From: Limisphaerales bacterium
Lineage (GTDB): Bacteria > Verrucomicrobiota > Verrucomicrobiia > Limisphaerales > SXTU01
Reading direction: 5' to 3'
Length of the DNA: 47,355 nucleotides
Assembly: GCA_009773355.1 (NCBI GenBank)
Contig: WRPG01000040.1
Span: 1 to 47,355 of the forward strand
The notes below the pieces were generated by a model that searched no databases, had not been told where the DNA came from, and worked only from the letters and a program-made list of their open reading frames with translations. How positions within the stretch are numbered: position 1 is the stretch's first letter; every line of letters starts with the position of its first letter. This document shows positions 7,701-16,660 of this stretch, piece by piece. A program made the translations under genes and the position numbers.

Positions 7701-9370
7701 ACGAGGCCGCCGTAGAGGATGAGCGCGATGAAACTCTTGCGCACGATGCCGCCGACGCTGGCCGCATACTTGTTGCTCGACCAGTTGAAGAAGCGGTTGA
7801 ACGGCCGGAAGAACCAGCCGAACAGCGCGTCCATGATGCGCGAGGGCAGGTCTTTCTTCGCGTCGTGACCGCGCAGCAGCACGGCGCACAACGCAGGCGA
7901 AAGCGTGAGCGAGTTGAACGCGCTGATGACCGTCGAGATGGCGATGGTGATGGCGAACTGCTTGTAGAACTGGCCGGTCAGCCCGCTGATGAACGCCGTC
8001 GGGATGAACACCGCGCAGAGCACCATCGCGATGGCGATGATGGGACCGGTAACTTCATCCATCGCCTTGCGCGTAGCGTCCACGGGCGAGAGGCCGAGGG
8101 CAATGTTGCGCTCGACGTTTTCGACCACGACAATGGCGTCGTCCACCACGATGCCGATGGCCAGCACGAGGCCGAAGAGCGTCAGCATGTTGATGCTGAA
8201 ACCCAGCGCCAGCATGATGGCGAAGGTTCCCACCAGCGACACCGGCACGGCGGCGAGCGGGATGATGGACGCGCGCCAGGTCTGGAGGAACAGGATGACC
8301 ACCACGACCACCAGCAGGATGGCTTCGGCGAGCGTCACCACGACGGCCTTGATGGAGCTGCGCACGAACGTGGTCGGGTCATAGACTACGGAGTAATCAA
8401 TGCCCTCCGGGAAGTTCTTCTTTAGCTCGTCCATCGCGCCGCGCACGTCCTCGGAGAGCTGGAGCGCGTTCGCGCCGGGCGACTGAAAGATGGGGATGGC
8501 AACGGCGGTCTTGTTGTTGAGCAGGGAACGGAGCGAGTAGCCGGACGCGCCCAGTTCGATGCGGGCCAAGTCTTTGAGCAGCGTTTTTTCGCCGTTCGCG
8601 CCGGTCTTCACGATGACGTTGCCGAACTCGGCAGGGTCAAGGAGGCGGCCCTTGGTGTTGATTTGTAGCTCCAGATTCACCGGCGAACCGACCGGCGGCT
8701 GGCCGACCGCACCGGCGGCGACCTGCACGTTCTGCTCGCGGATGGCGTTGACCACGTCGCTCGCGGTGAGGTTGCGCGCGGCGATTTTATCGGGGTCGAG
8801 CCACACGCGCATGGCGTAATCACCGGAGCCGAAGACCTGCACGTTGCCGGCGCCGGGGATGCGCGCGAGCACGTCCTTCACCTGAAGCACGGCGTAGTTG
8901 CGGATATAGACCTCGTCGTAACGGTCATTCGGCGAGAAGAGGTGGACGACCATCGTTAGGTCGGGCGACTGCTTCGTGGTGGTGACACCAATGCGGCGCG
9001 CTTCCTCGGGCAGCTTCGGCAGCGCCTGCGCGACGCGGTTCTGCACGAGCACCTGCGCCTTGTCCACGTCGGTGCCGAGCTTGAAGGTGACGGTGAGCGT
9101 CATCACGCCATCGGCGGTGGCCTGCGAGAACATGTAGAGCGAGTTCTCGACGCCGTTGATGGCCTGCTCCAGCGGCGCGGCGACGGTCTCGGCAATGGTC
9201 TTCGGGTTCGCGCCGGGATAGGTCGCCATCACGACGACCGTGGGCGGGACGACCTCGGGATATTCGCTGATGGGCAGGCGGAACATCGCGAGCAGCCCGA
9301 CGATGAACGTCACGATGGACAGCACGGCGGCGAAAATCGGGCGGCGGATGAAGAAGTGGGCGAATTTCAT
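4718..9370 (-). CDS. fused RND (HAE1) multidrug efflux pump and NodT-type outer-membrane factor
   Basis: A single open frame of 1550 residues. Residues 1 to about 1045 are a complete AcrB/MexF-type proton-driven permease, starting MKFAHFFIRRPIFAAVLSI. The TM4 proton-relay aspartates are D410-D411 (IGIVVDDAIVVVENVE), and the TM10 lysine is in GLACKNAILIVEFA. Without a stop the frame continues through basic KLGWNKKPAP and a hydrophobic stretch to a lipobox, VVATGC (Cys 1078). A full TolC/NodT outer-membrane factor (residues 1078-1550) follows, with the usual TTIGPDYQRP start and two coiled-coil repeats. RND proteins end in the cytoplasm, so the middle helix could work as an internal lipoprotein signal. 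An in-frame ATG at 6262 (residue 1037) could also start a free outer-membrane factor. Confidence 0.9.
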   Translation of the reverse strand: MKFAHFFIRRPIFAAVLSIVTFIVGLLAMFRLPISEYPEVVPPTVVVMATYPGANPKTIAETVAAPLEQAINGVENSLYMFSQATADGVMTLTVTFKLGTDVDKAQVLVQNRVAQALPKLPEEARRIGVTTTKQSPDLTMVVHLFSPNDRYDEVYIRNYAVLQVKDVLARIPGAGNVQVFGSGDYAMRVWLDPDKIAARNLTASDVVNAIREQNVQVAAGAVGQPPVGSPVNLELQINTKGRLLDPAEFGNVIVKTGANGEKTLLKDLARIELGASGYSLRSLLNNKTAVAIPIFQSPGANALQLSEDVRGAMDELKKNFPEGIDYSVVYDPTTFVRSSIKAVVVTLAEAILLVVVVVILFLQTWRASIIPLAAVPVSLVGTFAIMLALGFSINMLTLFGLVLAIGIVVDDAIVVVENVERNIALGLSPVDATRKAMDEVTGPIIAIAMVLCAVFIPTAFISGLTGQFYKQFAITIAISTVISAFNSLTLSPALCAVLLRGHDAKKDLPSRIMDALFGWFFRPFNRFFNWSSNKYAASVGGIVRKSFIALILYGGLVYLTGWSFTKVPTGFVPGQDKQYLVAFAQLPDGASLDRTEAVIRKMSEIGLKHPCMQDAVAFPGLSISGFSVAPNAGIVFFCLKDFDQRKTPELSGPAIAQALNQEFSSITEAFVLAVPPPPVNGLGTIGGFKLYVEDRAGLGYDALYQNTMGLVGQGYQTPGLAGLFSTFTVNVPQLDADVDRVKAKSQGVPLQNLFETMQIYLGSLYVNDFNLFGRTYQVIAQADSKFRDSPEDITRLKTRNAQGQMVPLGALVKVRESYGPDRAMRYNGYPAAEINGGPAPGFSSGQSETIMAELAGKALPKGFAFEWTDLTYQRILAGNTAVYIFPLCILLVFLVLAAQYESFRLPLAIILVVPLCLLFAIAGVAYVGSDNNVFTQIGLIVLIGLACKNAILIVEFAKHRQDEGASPVDAAIEACRLRLRPILMTSIAFVAGVFPLVISTGAGAEMRRAMGVAVFSGMIGVTLFGLFLTPVFYVVLMKLGWNKKPAPTPQSSGPALGSAGATAGIAAIALLAVVATGCTTIGPDYQRPKTEVPPAFKSTNDLGAWKEGQPLDHAAKGAWWEVFGDATLNDLEQRATAANQQLKAAVARVEQARATARLRKGDFAPTLESNTGFRRERYSPNQQPNFGALTANTIRVPLDLSYEVDLWGRLKRGFEAARSDAQASLAALHNVQLVVQADVAQNYFTLRALDAELATVVSTIGLRKEQLQLVRSRFEGGVATELDIARAQTELATAEAELSALARQRAGLENALAVLLGEPASAFKLPSLASAHTAWQPLPPAIPAGLPADLLERRPDVAEAERQLASANARIGVAKSAFFPVLRLTGSGGFVSGELENLFSLDSRVWSFGPSLTIPLFAGGRNQANLQRSRAAYYEAVARYRQQILVAFGEVETSLSGLHHLAKQAEAQARAVASARRAAELANERYKGGIVSYLEVVDANRATLQVERAAAQLTGQRLLASVLLIKSLGGGWDSTALLSQATAQPSSVSK

Positions 9371-9381
9371 TGGTAAATCTG

Positions 9382-9450
9382 GTAGGAGCCGAGGTGACGA
9401 GGCTCTGATTTCTTGCGGTGAAGTTGGAGCCTCCTTACGTCGGCTGCTAC
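9382..9450. repeat. paired palindromic repeat, family A copy 2
   Basis: Arms 9382-9405 and 9427-9450 are inverted copies with four mismatches. The left arm starts GTAGGAGCCGAGGTGACGAG and has internal GAGCC/GGCTC pairing. It is the same family as 2279-2376. It lies between the adaptor stop and the RND start, inside the efflux operon. Confidence 0.82.
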
Positions 9451-9460
9451 CGGGTGGAAG

Positions 9461-10657
9461 TTAGCGTTGTGCGACTTTCGCTTCGCTCGCGGCAGCAGCA
9501 GCGGTCGCTTCCTTCGGCGACACGGGCATTCCCGGGCGCACCTTCGCGAAGAGAATGTCGAGGACGACCTTCTCGCCCGGCTGCAATCCATCGCGGATGA
9601 CGCGCTTGCCACCGATGGCCGCGCCGAGCTTCACGGGACGGTAGGCGACGGTGTTCGTCGAGGTGAGCGTGAGCACGAACTTCTGCGCCTGGTCGGTGCC
9701 GATGGCGCGCTCGTCCACGAGCAAGGCCGGATACTTCGCGCTGCCCGGCACGCGGATGCGCGCGAAGAGGCCGGGCACGATGCGTCCGTCGGGATTCGGA
9801 AACACCGCACGCAGCAGGATGCTGCCGCTCTGCGGGTCGAGCTTGTTGTCGAACGACTCGATGTGGCCCTGGTGCGGGAAGCCCTGTTCATCGGCGAGCT
9901 GCAACTCGACGGGCACCTGGCCGTTGCCGTTGCTGGTGATTTTCTTCGCGCGGGCCAGGGCGTTGAACTTGAGCAGCGAGTTCTCGTCCACGTCCGCATA
10001 CACATGCACGGGGTCCACGGAGACGATGGTCGTGAGCAGCGTCGCCGCGCCCGCGAGGCCGCTGACGTAGTTGCCGACGTTGACCAGCTCGCGGCTCACG
10101 CGACCGCTGATGGGCGCGCGGACCTGGCAGTATTCAAGGTCGAGCTTCACGGCGTCGCAAGCGGCTTGCGCGGCGAGGAGCGCGGCTTTTGCCTCGTTGT
10201 GGCGGGCGTGGCGTGCTTCGGCTTCCTCGGTGGAGATGGCCTTGTTCGCCAGCAACTGCACGGTGCGGTCAGCCTCACGCTTCATGTTGTCCACGCGCAC
10301 TTGCGCCTGCTGCAACTCGGCCTGGCGGCGGTTCAGCTCGGCCTGGAAAGAGCGCGAGTCTATCGCGAAGAGCAGGTCGCCCTTCTTCACAAGCTGGCCG
10401 GACTGGATGCGCGCCTCCTGAAGGTGGCCGGACACGCGCGGGCGCACCTCGACGTATTCCACCGGCGCGGTGCGGCCCGTGAACTCGTCCCACTCGACCA
10501 GCTCCCGCTGCTCGACGGCGGCAACGGCAATCTGCGTGGGTGGCATCTGCGGCGGCGGACCGGCAGCAGGCTTGGGCTTGCAGCCGGCGGCAGCGAGCGC
10601 AAGCGTGCCGGCGAAGACAGCGGCGAGCGCGGGGTGGGTGATTGCGGCGAGCGACAT
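9461..10657 (-). CDS. RND efflux periplasmic adaptor (membrane fusion lipoprotein)
   Basis: 398 residues. The signal peptide ends in lipobox LAAAGC (Cys near 26), so it is a lipid-anchored adaptor. The lipoyl half-motifs VRPRVSGHLQEARIQSG and YCQVRAPISGRVSRELVNVG flank a coiled-coil hairpin (about residues 100-155). Beta-barrel and membrane-proximal domains follow. It bridges the RND pump and the outer-membrane factor, as AcrA/MexE does. It ends 91 bp before the RND start with family A repeat copy 2 between, and is encoded in the same operon under the TetR regulator. Confidence 0.93.
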   Translation of the reverse strand: MSLAAITHPALAAVFAGTLALAAAGCKPKPAAGPPPQMPPTQIAVAAVEQRELVEWDEFTGRTAPVEYVEVRPRVSGHLQEARIQSGQLVKKGDLLFAIDSRSFQAELNRRQAELQQAQVRVDNMKREADRTVQLLANKAISTEEAEARHARHNEAKAALLAAQAACDAVKLDLEYCQVRAPISGRVSRELVNVGNYVSGLAGAATLLTTIVSVDPVHVYADVDENSLLKFNALARAKKITSNGNGQVPVELQLADEQGFPHQGHIESFDNKLDPQSGSILLRAVFPNPDGRIVPGLFARIRVPGSAKYPALLVDERAIGTDQAQKFVLTLTSTNTVAYRPVKLGAAIGGKRVIRDGLQPGEKVVLDILFAKVRPGMPVSPKEATAAAAASEAKVAQR

Positions 10658-10738
10658 ACGGGTTTGTTTCTGGGTTGAATTGTTTGTTCGTCCGGGCTGG
10701 CGCCCCGGTGTGCAGAGCGTTACAGCGGGCGAAGCGCC

Positions 10739-11050
10739 TCAGGCGGCGAAGGCCAAGGTGGATTCGTTGCGTTGCAAGGCGGCCTGGCGCTGATGCCACA
10801 CGGCGACCGCGCCGACCTTTTCCTGGGCCAGCGTCGGGAACACGAGGTGCGGAAACGACGTCTGCATCGCCAGCGCCTCGGCTTCATTCAACGCAAGCTT
10901 CACGAGATGCCCACGCGCGTCGCGCAGGTGTGCGAACTCGGCTTCGATGCGTTCGCGGAGCTGTTGCAGGCGCTCATCACGGGGTTCCGCCAGGGCGACT
11001 CGCACAGTGGGAGTGAAGCGCCCGGCCCGATAGTTCACTTTCAGTTTCAT
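10739..11050 (-). CDS. conserved-looking hypothetical protein of the efflux operon
   Basis: 103 residues with no signal peptide or membrane helix. The N-terminus is basic (MKLKVNYRAGRFTPTVRVAL). A charged helix rich in Arg and Glu follows (about 26-50), then an aromatic, hydrophobic stretch (SFPHLVFPTLAQEKVGAVAVW). It lies between the tetR gene and the adaptor on the same strand, with an operator copy 20 bp upstream of its start, so it should be the first gene of the repressible unit. The family is not recognised. An overlapping frame on the other strand was judged a shadow. Confidence 0.6.
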   Translation of the reverse strand: MKLKVNYRAGRFTPTVRVALAEPRDERLQQLRERIEAEFAHLRDARGHLVKLALNEAEALAMQTSFPHLVFPTLAQEKVGAVAVWHQRQAALQRNESTLAFAA

Positions 11051-11069
11051 AAGTGGTTTCAGTGAGTAG

Positions 11070-11085
11070 TTGTCTGTTTAGTCAA
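11070..11085. promoter_or_regulatory. TetR operator copy 2, in front of the efflux genes
   Basis: TTGTCTG-TT-TAGTCAA: the right half is identical to that of operator copy 1 and the left half matches the inverted half-site at 5 of 7 positions. It lies 20 bp upstream of the 103-aa gene and just after tetR, where a repressor would block entry into the pump genes. Confidence 0.6.
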
Positions 11086-11102
11086 ATAGATGAGAAAAAA
11101 TT

Positions 11103-11717
11103 TTAAGCGGCCACCGCTTCCACCGACTTCGCGCCGAGCAGGTCCAGGATGCCGCGTTCCATCTCGCGGAGGACTTCCGCGTCGTTGCGGATGCGCGCCT
11201 GCGTCATCAGCCCCTCGCTGAAGGCATAGATGGTGCGCGCCTTGGCCGCCGCATCGGGCGCACGGATGACTCCCTCCGCGTGCGCGTCGCGAATCGTCGT
11301 CTCCAGATACTTCCGGGACTGGTCCATGATGTCCTCAACCTTCTGGCGCAGGCCAGCCTCCTGAGTGGAGACTTCCGTGCCCAGCGTGCAGAGCGGGCAC
11401 CCCAGCACATGGCCGAATTCACGCTGCAAACCAAGCTGTTCCTCATACTCAAACTCGCAGAACCGGTGAATGCGCTCCAGCGGCGGCAACGATGGCGAGA
11501 AGACCCGGTCGAGTTTGGGCCGGAATTCTTCCCACGCCGACTCGATGGCCTCCTCGGCCAGCGCGGCCTTTGAGTCAAAAAAATAGTAGAAGCTGCCTTT
11601 CTTCACGCCGGCCCGCTCGCAAATCTGGTCAATGGTTGTGCTGCCATACGAGCCGGTCCAAATCAGTTCGGTCACGGCTTTCATCAACTTCTCTTTGGCA
11701 TCACTGACGCGGCCCAT
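11103..11717 (-). CDS. TetR/AcrR-family transcriptional repressor
   Basis: 204 residues. The N-terminal helix-turn-helix is typical: STTIDQICERAGVKKGSFYY followed by FFDSKAALAEEAI. The ligand domain (about 55-204) is TetR-like and contains two cysteines in LGCPLCTLGTE, which could sense thiol-reactive or oxidising compounds (inference). Its position upstream of an RND efflux operon on the same strand, with operator copies on both sides, makes it the probable local repressor of itself and the pump. Confidence 0.92.
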   Translation of the reverse strand: MGRVSDAKEKLMKAVTELIWTGSYGSTTIDQICERAGVKKGSFYYFFDSKAALAEEAIESAWEEFRPKLDRVFSPSLPPLERIHRFCEFEYEEQLGLQREFGHVLGCPLCTLGTEVSTQEAGLRQKVEDIMDQSRKYLETTIRDAHAEGVIRAPDAAAKARTIYAFSEGLMTQARIRNDAEVLREMERGILDLLGAKSVEAVAA

Positions 11718-11781
11718 AATGTCTGGCGTAGGTTCGGACTTTGAACGGTTGTCGTTCGACTGCGGGTGACGGTGGCGTTAG

Positions 11782-11797
11782 TGGACTATTTAGTCAA
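11782..11797. promoter_or_regulatory. TetR operator copy 1, upstream of tetR
   Basis: TGGACTA-TT-TAGTCAA contains the perfect inverted halves GACTA and TAGTC with a 2-bp centre, 65 bp upstream of the tetR start. The same 16-bp design recurs at 11070-11085, which argues for a real operator rather than chance. Confidence 0.65.
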
Positions 11798-11849
11798 CAA
11801 TAAACTTGAGCGACTTCTTTGCACCCGAGCGGGGCACATCATCACAGCT

Positions 11850-12545
11850 TCAGTTCAGGTCAAACAACAGCACTTGTGCTGGCCCTCGTCCAGTGAGCGA
11901 AAGCGCGGTCTCCTCCGACACCGCCGCGCCGTCGCCGGCCTTCAGCGTGGTGCCGTTCAAGTCCACTTCGCCCTCGGCCACTTGGAGCCAGGCGTGGCGT
12001 TGCGGCTGGAGCGTGTGCGAAACGGTTTCGCCGCCTGCAAACTTCGCGAGCCACACGTCGGCGTCCTGATGGATGGACAAGCTGCCGTCGCGCCCGCCCT
12101 TGCTCGCGACGAGATGGAACTGGCCGGGCGCGGCGCTGGCAAAGGACTTCTCCGCGTAGCTGGGCTTCACGCCCTTGCGCTCCGGCAGAATCCAGATTTG
12201 CAGCAGATGCACCGGCTCGATGGGCGAGTAGTTGAACTCGCTGTGCCGCACGCCGGTGCCGGCGCTCATCTGCTGCGCGTCGCCGGCGCGCATGATGGCG
12301 GTGTTGCCCATGCTGTCGCGGTGCTGGAGCGCGCCGCGCAGGACGTAGGTGATGATTTCCATGTCGCGATGCGGATGCAGGTCGAAGCCGCCGCCGCCCG
12401 CGATGGTGTCGTCGTTGATGACGCGCAGGCTGCGGAAGCCCATGTGGCGCGGGTCGTGGTAGTCGGCGAACGAAAACGTGTGCCAGGTGTCCAGCCAGCC
12501 GTGCTCGGCGTGGCCGCGTTCGTGGGCTTTGCGAATCGTGGTCAT
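11850..12545 (-). CDS. pirin family protein (YhhW/quercetin 2,3-dioxygenase type)
   Basis: 231 residues from the ATG at 12545. A longer frame exists upstream but overlaps the nitroreductase gene. The N-terminal cupin has the pirin metal ligands in FDLHPHRDMEIITYVLRG and LQHRDSMGN, and RSLRVINDDTIAGGGGFDLH is the family signature. Some relatives cleave quercetin; others act as redox-sensitive cofactors. The gene starts 4 bp after the nitroreductase stop, so the two are one transcript, and both fit a response to redox or aromatic stress. Confidence 0.9.
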   Translation of the reverse strand: MTTIRKAHERGHAEHGWLDTWHTFSFADYHDPRHMGFRSLRVINDDTIAGGGGFDLHPHRDMEIITYVLRGALQHRDSMGNTAIMRAGDAQQMSAGTGVRHSEFNYSPIEPVHLLQIWILPERKGVKPSYAEKSFASAAPGQFHLVASKGGRDGSLSIHQDADVWLAKFAGGETVSHTLQPQRHAWLQVAEGEVDLNGTTLKAGDGAAVSEETALSLTGRGPAQVLLFDLN

Positions 12546-12549
12546 AGGG

Positions 12550-13200
12550 TCACAGGGTTTTGATGAGTTGACTGGTCTCGAAACGAACTTTCGGCAACCC
12601 GGCGTATTTGTCATCCGCAGATCGGTAGCCCAGCGCGCAGGCGACGACCGCAGCATAGCCCTGCTCGGTCAGCCCGAGCAGCTTGTCGAACTCCGCCGGG
12701 ACGAGGCCCTCCATCGGGCACGCGTCCACACCGAGCAACGCGGCGGCGGTCATCAGGTTGCCCAACGCGATGTAAGCCTGCCGCGCGGCCCAGTGCGGCG
12801 CGATGGGCTTGAAACCGTCGCTTAGAAGCATCCCCGCCATCATGCCGCGATAGCCGGCCAGCGACTCCAAACTCACGCCGCGCACGTCAGCGGTGCGTTG
12901 CAGAAAGGTGTCAATGTCCGCCGCCTTCACGTCCGTGCGCGCGGCGAAGACGACGAAGTGCGAGGCGTCCACCACCTGCTTCTGCCCCCAAGCGTGCGGC
13001 AGAAGCTGCGCGCGGGTGGCGGGGTCATTGATGACGACGAGCCGATACGGCTGGAGGCCGAACGACGAAGGCGAGAGGACGACCGCCTGCTCCAAGGCGG
13101 CCCAGGTAGCGTCCGGGATGCGCTTGGCGGGGTCGAAGGTTTTGGTGGCGTAGCGCCAGTTGAGGGCGTCGAGCAGATGGCTGGGGGCGATGGCTTGCAT
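12550..13200 (-). CDS. NAD(P)H-dependent nitroreductase (NfsB-like)
   Basis: 216 residues from the ATG at 13200 (MQAIAPSHLLDALNWRYATK). The RYATKTFDP start and SSFGLQPYRLVVI are FMN-binding landmarks of the nitroreductase fold. PHWAARQAYIALGNLMTAAA and the late ALGYRSADD complete it. It reduces nitroaromatics or quinones with FMN and NAD(P)H. A sigma-54 type promoter candidate lies upstream, and the divergent neighbour is a sigma-54 activator. Confidence 0.92.
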   Translation of the reverse strand: MQAIAPSHLLDALNWRYATKTFDPAKRIPDATWAALEQAVVLSPSSFGLQPYRLVVINDPATRAQLLPHAWGQKQVVDASHFVVFAARTDVKAADIDTFLQRTADVRGVSLESLAGYRGMMAGMLLSDGFKPIAPHWAARQAYIALGNLMTAAALLGVDACPMEGLVPAEFDKLLGLTEQGYAAVVACALGYRSADDKYAGLPKVRFETSQLIKTL

Positions 13201-13267
13201 GTCGTGTCGAGTTTCGTTGTTCGTCTTCCGCCCGCTCTCGGCTCCGCCGCGCGGACGAGAGGAACCA

Positions 13268-13284
13268 TTGCTAGTGCCGTGCCA
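13268..13284 (-). promoter_or_regulatory. candidate sigma-54 (-24/-12) promoter of the nitroreductase-pirin operon
   Basis: Read on the minus strand: TGGCAC-GGCAC-TAGCAA, against a consensus of TGGCAC-N5-TTGCA/T. The spacing between the invariant GG and GC is exactly 10 bp. It lies about 68 bp upstream of the nitroreductase start. A sigma-54 activator is encoded divergently 180 bp away. Confidence 0.65.
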
Positions 13285-13374
13285 GCGGACGCGAACGAAG
13301 CGAAATGAGCGCGGAGAGCCTGCAAACACGGGCATTCCTCGTTGGCTGGCGGTTGTGGTGCGCGTTCGTCAAAG

Positions 13375-13392
13375 ACAACGAAACACCGTTGT
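13375..13392. promoter_or_regulatory. candidate upstream activator site
   Basis: The inverted repeat ACAACG-AAACAC-CGTTGT lies about 90 bp upstream of the sigma-54 promoter candidate, a normal distance for enhancer-type binding. A further CGTTGT is found at 13405-13410. It could bind the adjacent Fis-family activator. Confidence 0.45.
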
Positions 13393-13461
13393 TAAATGAA
13401 CTGCCGTTGTCCTAGCACAATTCTTCGTTGCGCGACAGGCGCTTTCAGCTACTTGTCTTCC

Positions 13462-14922
<1,461 letters not shown>

Positions 14923-14956
14923 ATCCAATCTTGTAGTCCCAGGCGTGCCGATGACG

Positions 14957-15092
14957 GTAGCGCAGGCTTGCAGCCTGCCGTTTCGCGGGTTTTCAACCCG
15001 CAGACGCCGCGCACTTGTCCGGGCGACCCGAATGTGAGGATGTCCTGCCGGCTGCAAGCCGGCGGAAACAGCAGACTGCAAGTCTGCGCTAC
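14957..15092. repeat. paired palindromic repeat, family C (nested)
   Basis: Outer arms 14957-14978 and 15071-15092. The left starts GTAG followed by the hairpin CGCAGGCTTGCAGCCTGC; the right mirrors it, ending CTAC. Inside are a second hairpin pair, GCGGGTTTTCAACCCGC and CCGGCTGCAAGCCGG, making four stacked hairpins. It fills most of the 256-bp gap between the sigma-54 regulator and the ceramidase gene. Confidence 0.85.
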
Positions 15093-15178
15093 TCCGCTGG
15101 CGGCGCGACGCCAAAGCCCGGCTGAATTGCCCGTGGACGCAGCCGCGTTGGACGGCCTAAGCTCCGCACGTCCACCGC

Positions 15179-16612
15179 ATGAACCGATGCCTTTCTTTGT
15201 TCGTCCTGCTTTGCGCTGCCACCTGCCTTGCGCGGATTCCAGCCCACGCGCAGTCAGCCGCCGCCAAGCCGCGAGTGTTCCGCGCGGGCTCGGCGACGAG
15301 CAACATCACGCCTTGGCTCGGTGTGTCCATCAGCGGCGGGTTTCAGGATTTGAAGTCGCGGCACGTCCACGATGAGCTGCACGTGCGTTGCCTCGTGCTG
15401 GACGATGGCGAGACACGGCTGGCGTTTGCCTTTGTGGACGTGGCGCTGCTGGGACGCGAGCTGATTGACGAGGCGAAGGCGCTCATCCGCGAGCACACGG
15501 GAATTCCACCGACTCATGTGCTGGTCGCGGCGACGCACACGCATTCCGCGCCCACGACCATCCCGCTCGCGCAGTGCGAGCCGGACCCGGCGTATCAGAA
15601 GTTCCTCGTGCAGCGCGTCGCCGACGGCGTGCGGCGCGCAGCGAACCAGCTTGCGCCCGCGCGCATCGGTTGGGGCGCGGTGGACGTTCCGCAGCATGTC
15701 TTCAACCGCCGCTGGCGCATGAAGCCCGGCGCGGTGCCGGCGAATCCTTTCGGCAGCACGAACGACCTCGTCCGCACCAATCCCGGCGTGAACAACCCCG
15801 ACCTTGTCGAGCCCGCCGGCCCGACCGACCCGCAGGTGTGGTTCGTCTCTGTGCAATCCACGAATGGCCGGCCCATCGCGCTGCTGGCGGACTACTCGTT
15901 GCACTACGTCGGCGGCGTGACGCCGGGCGACCTCTCGGCGGATTACTACGGAGTCTTCGCGGAGCGGATGGCGGAGCTGTTGCAGGCGGAGCGCAGCAGC
16001 CCGCCGTTCGTCGCGATGCTCGCCAATGGCACGAGCGGCAACATCAACAACATCAACTTCCGCGGTGGCCAGCCGCGCCAGCCGGCTTACGGACAGATGC
16101 GGCTGGTGGCGAACGACGTTGCCAACGCCGTCCACGCCGCGCTCGCGAAGGTGCAGCACCGCGACTGGGTGCCGCTCGCCGCCGCGCACAGCGAACTCAA
16201 GCTCGCCGTGCGCCGGCCCGCTGCGGAGGAATTGCCCCGCGCCCGCGAACTGGTCAGCCGCGCGCCGTCGTTCCCGCGCATGGCCACGCTGCCGGAAGTG
16301 TATGCGCGCGAGTCCGTCATCATGGCGGACTGGCCCGCGCAGGTCAGCGTGCCGTTGCAGGCTTTCCGCATCGGCGACGTGCGCATCGGCGCGATTCCCG
16401 GCGAGCCGTTTGCCGAGGTCGGTCTGGACGTGAAGCGCCTCAGCCCAAACACCTTCGTCATCTCGCTGGCCAACGGCTACTACGGCTACATCCCGACGGC
16501 CGAGCAGCACCGGCTCGGCGGCTACGAGACGTGGCGCTGCCGGTGGAGTTTTCTGGAGACGGAGGCGTCGGTGAAAATCGTGGACGCGCTGCTCGGGCTG
16601 CTGGGGAAGTGA
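15179..16612 (+). CDS. neutral/alkaline non-lysosomal ceramidase-like protein, secreted
   Basis: 477 residues with a signal peptide ending near AHAQS. The zinc motif VAATHTHSAP (His 120 and 122) matches the first histidine cluster of neutral ceramidases. LLADYSLHYVGG supplies the next expected histidine, and LANGTSGNINNIN matches the nucleophile-serine loop. Full neutral ceramidases exceed 600 residues with a C-terminal Ig-like domain; here only the catalytic N-terminal domain is present. In Verrucomicrobiota such proteins may hydrolyse other amides, so ceramide is not a proven substrate. The 75-aa gene and the sulfatase follow on the same strand. Confidence 0.85.
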   Translation: MNRCLSLFVLLCAATCLARIPAHAQSAAAKPRVFRAGSATSNITPWLGVSISGGFQDLKSRHVHDELHVRCLVLDDGETRLAFAFVDVALLGRELIDEAKALIREHTGIPPTHVLVAATHTHSAPTTIPLAQCEPDPAYQKFLVQRVADGVRRAANQLAPARIGWGAVDVPQHVFNRRWRMKPGAVPANPFGSTNDLVRTNPGVNNPDLVEPAGPTDPQVWFVSVQSTNGRPIALLADYSLHYVGGVTPGDLSADYYGVFAERMAELLQAERSSPPFVAMLANGTSGNINNINFRGGQPRQPAYGQMRLVANDVANAVHAALAKVQHRDWVPLAAAHSELKLAVRRPAAEELPRARELVSRAPSFPRMATLPEVYARESVIMADWPAQVSVPLQAFRIGDVRIGAIPGEPFAEVGLDVKRLSPNTFVISLANGYYGYIPTAEQHRLGGYETWRCRWSFLETEASVKIVDALLGLLGK

Positions 16613-16660
16613 GCGGGATTTTGGTTAGCCTGCGCACGGGCCTTGTGCTAGGAATTCGAC

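Noticed and set aside
14957-15092. CRISPR-like array
   Set aside because: The repeats are inverted hairpins with unequal spacers, not regularly spaced direct repeats; no cas genes are present.
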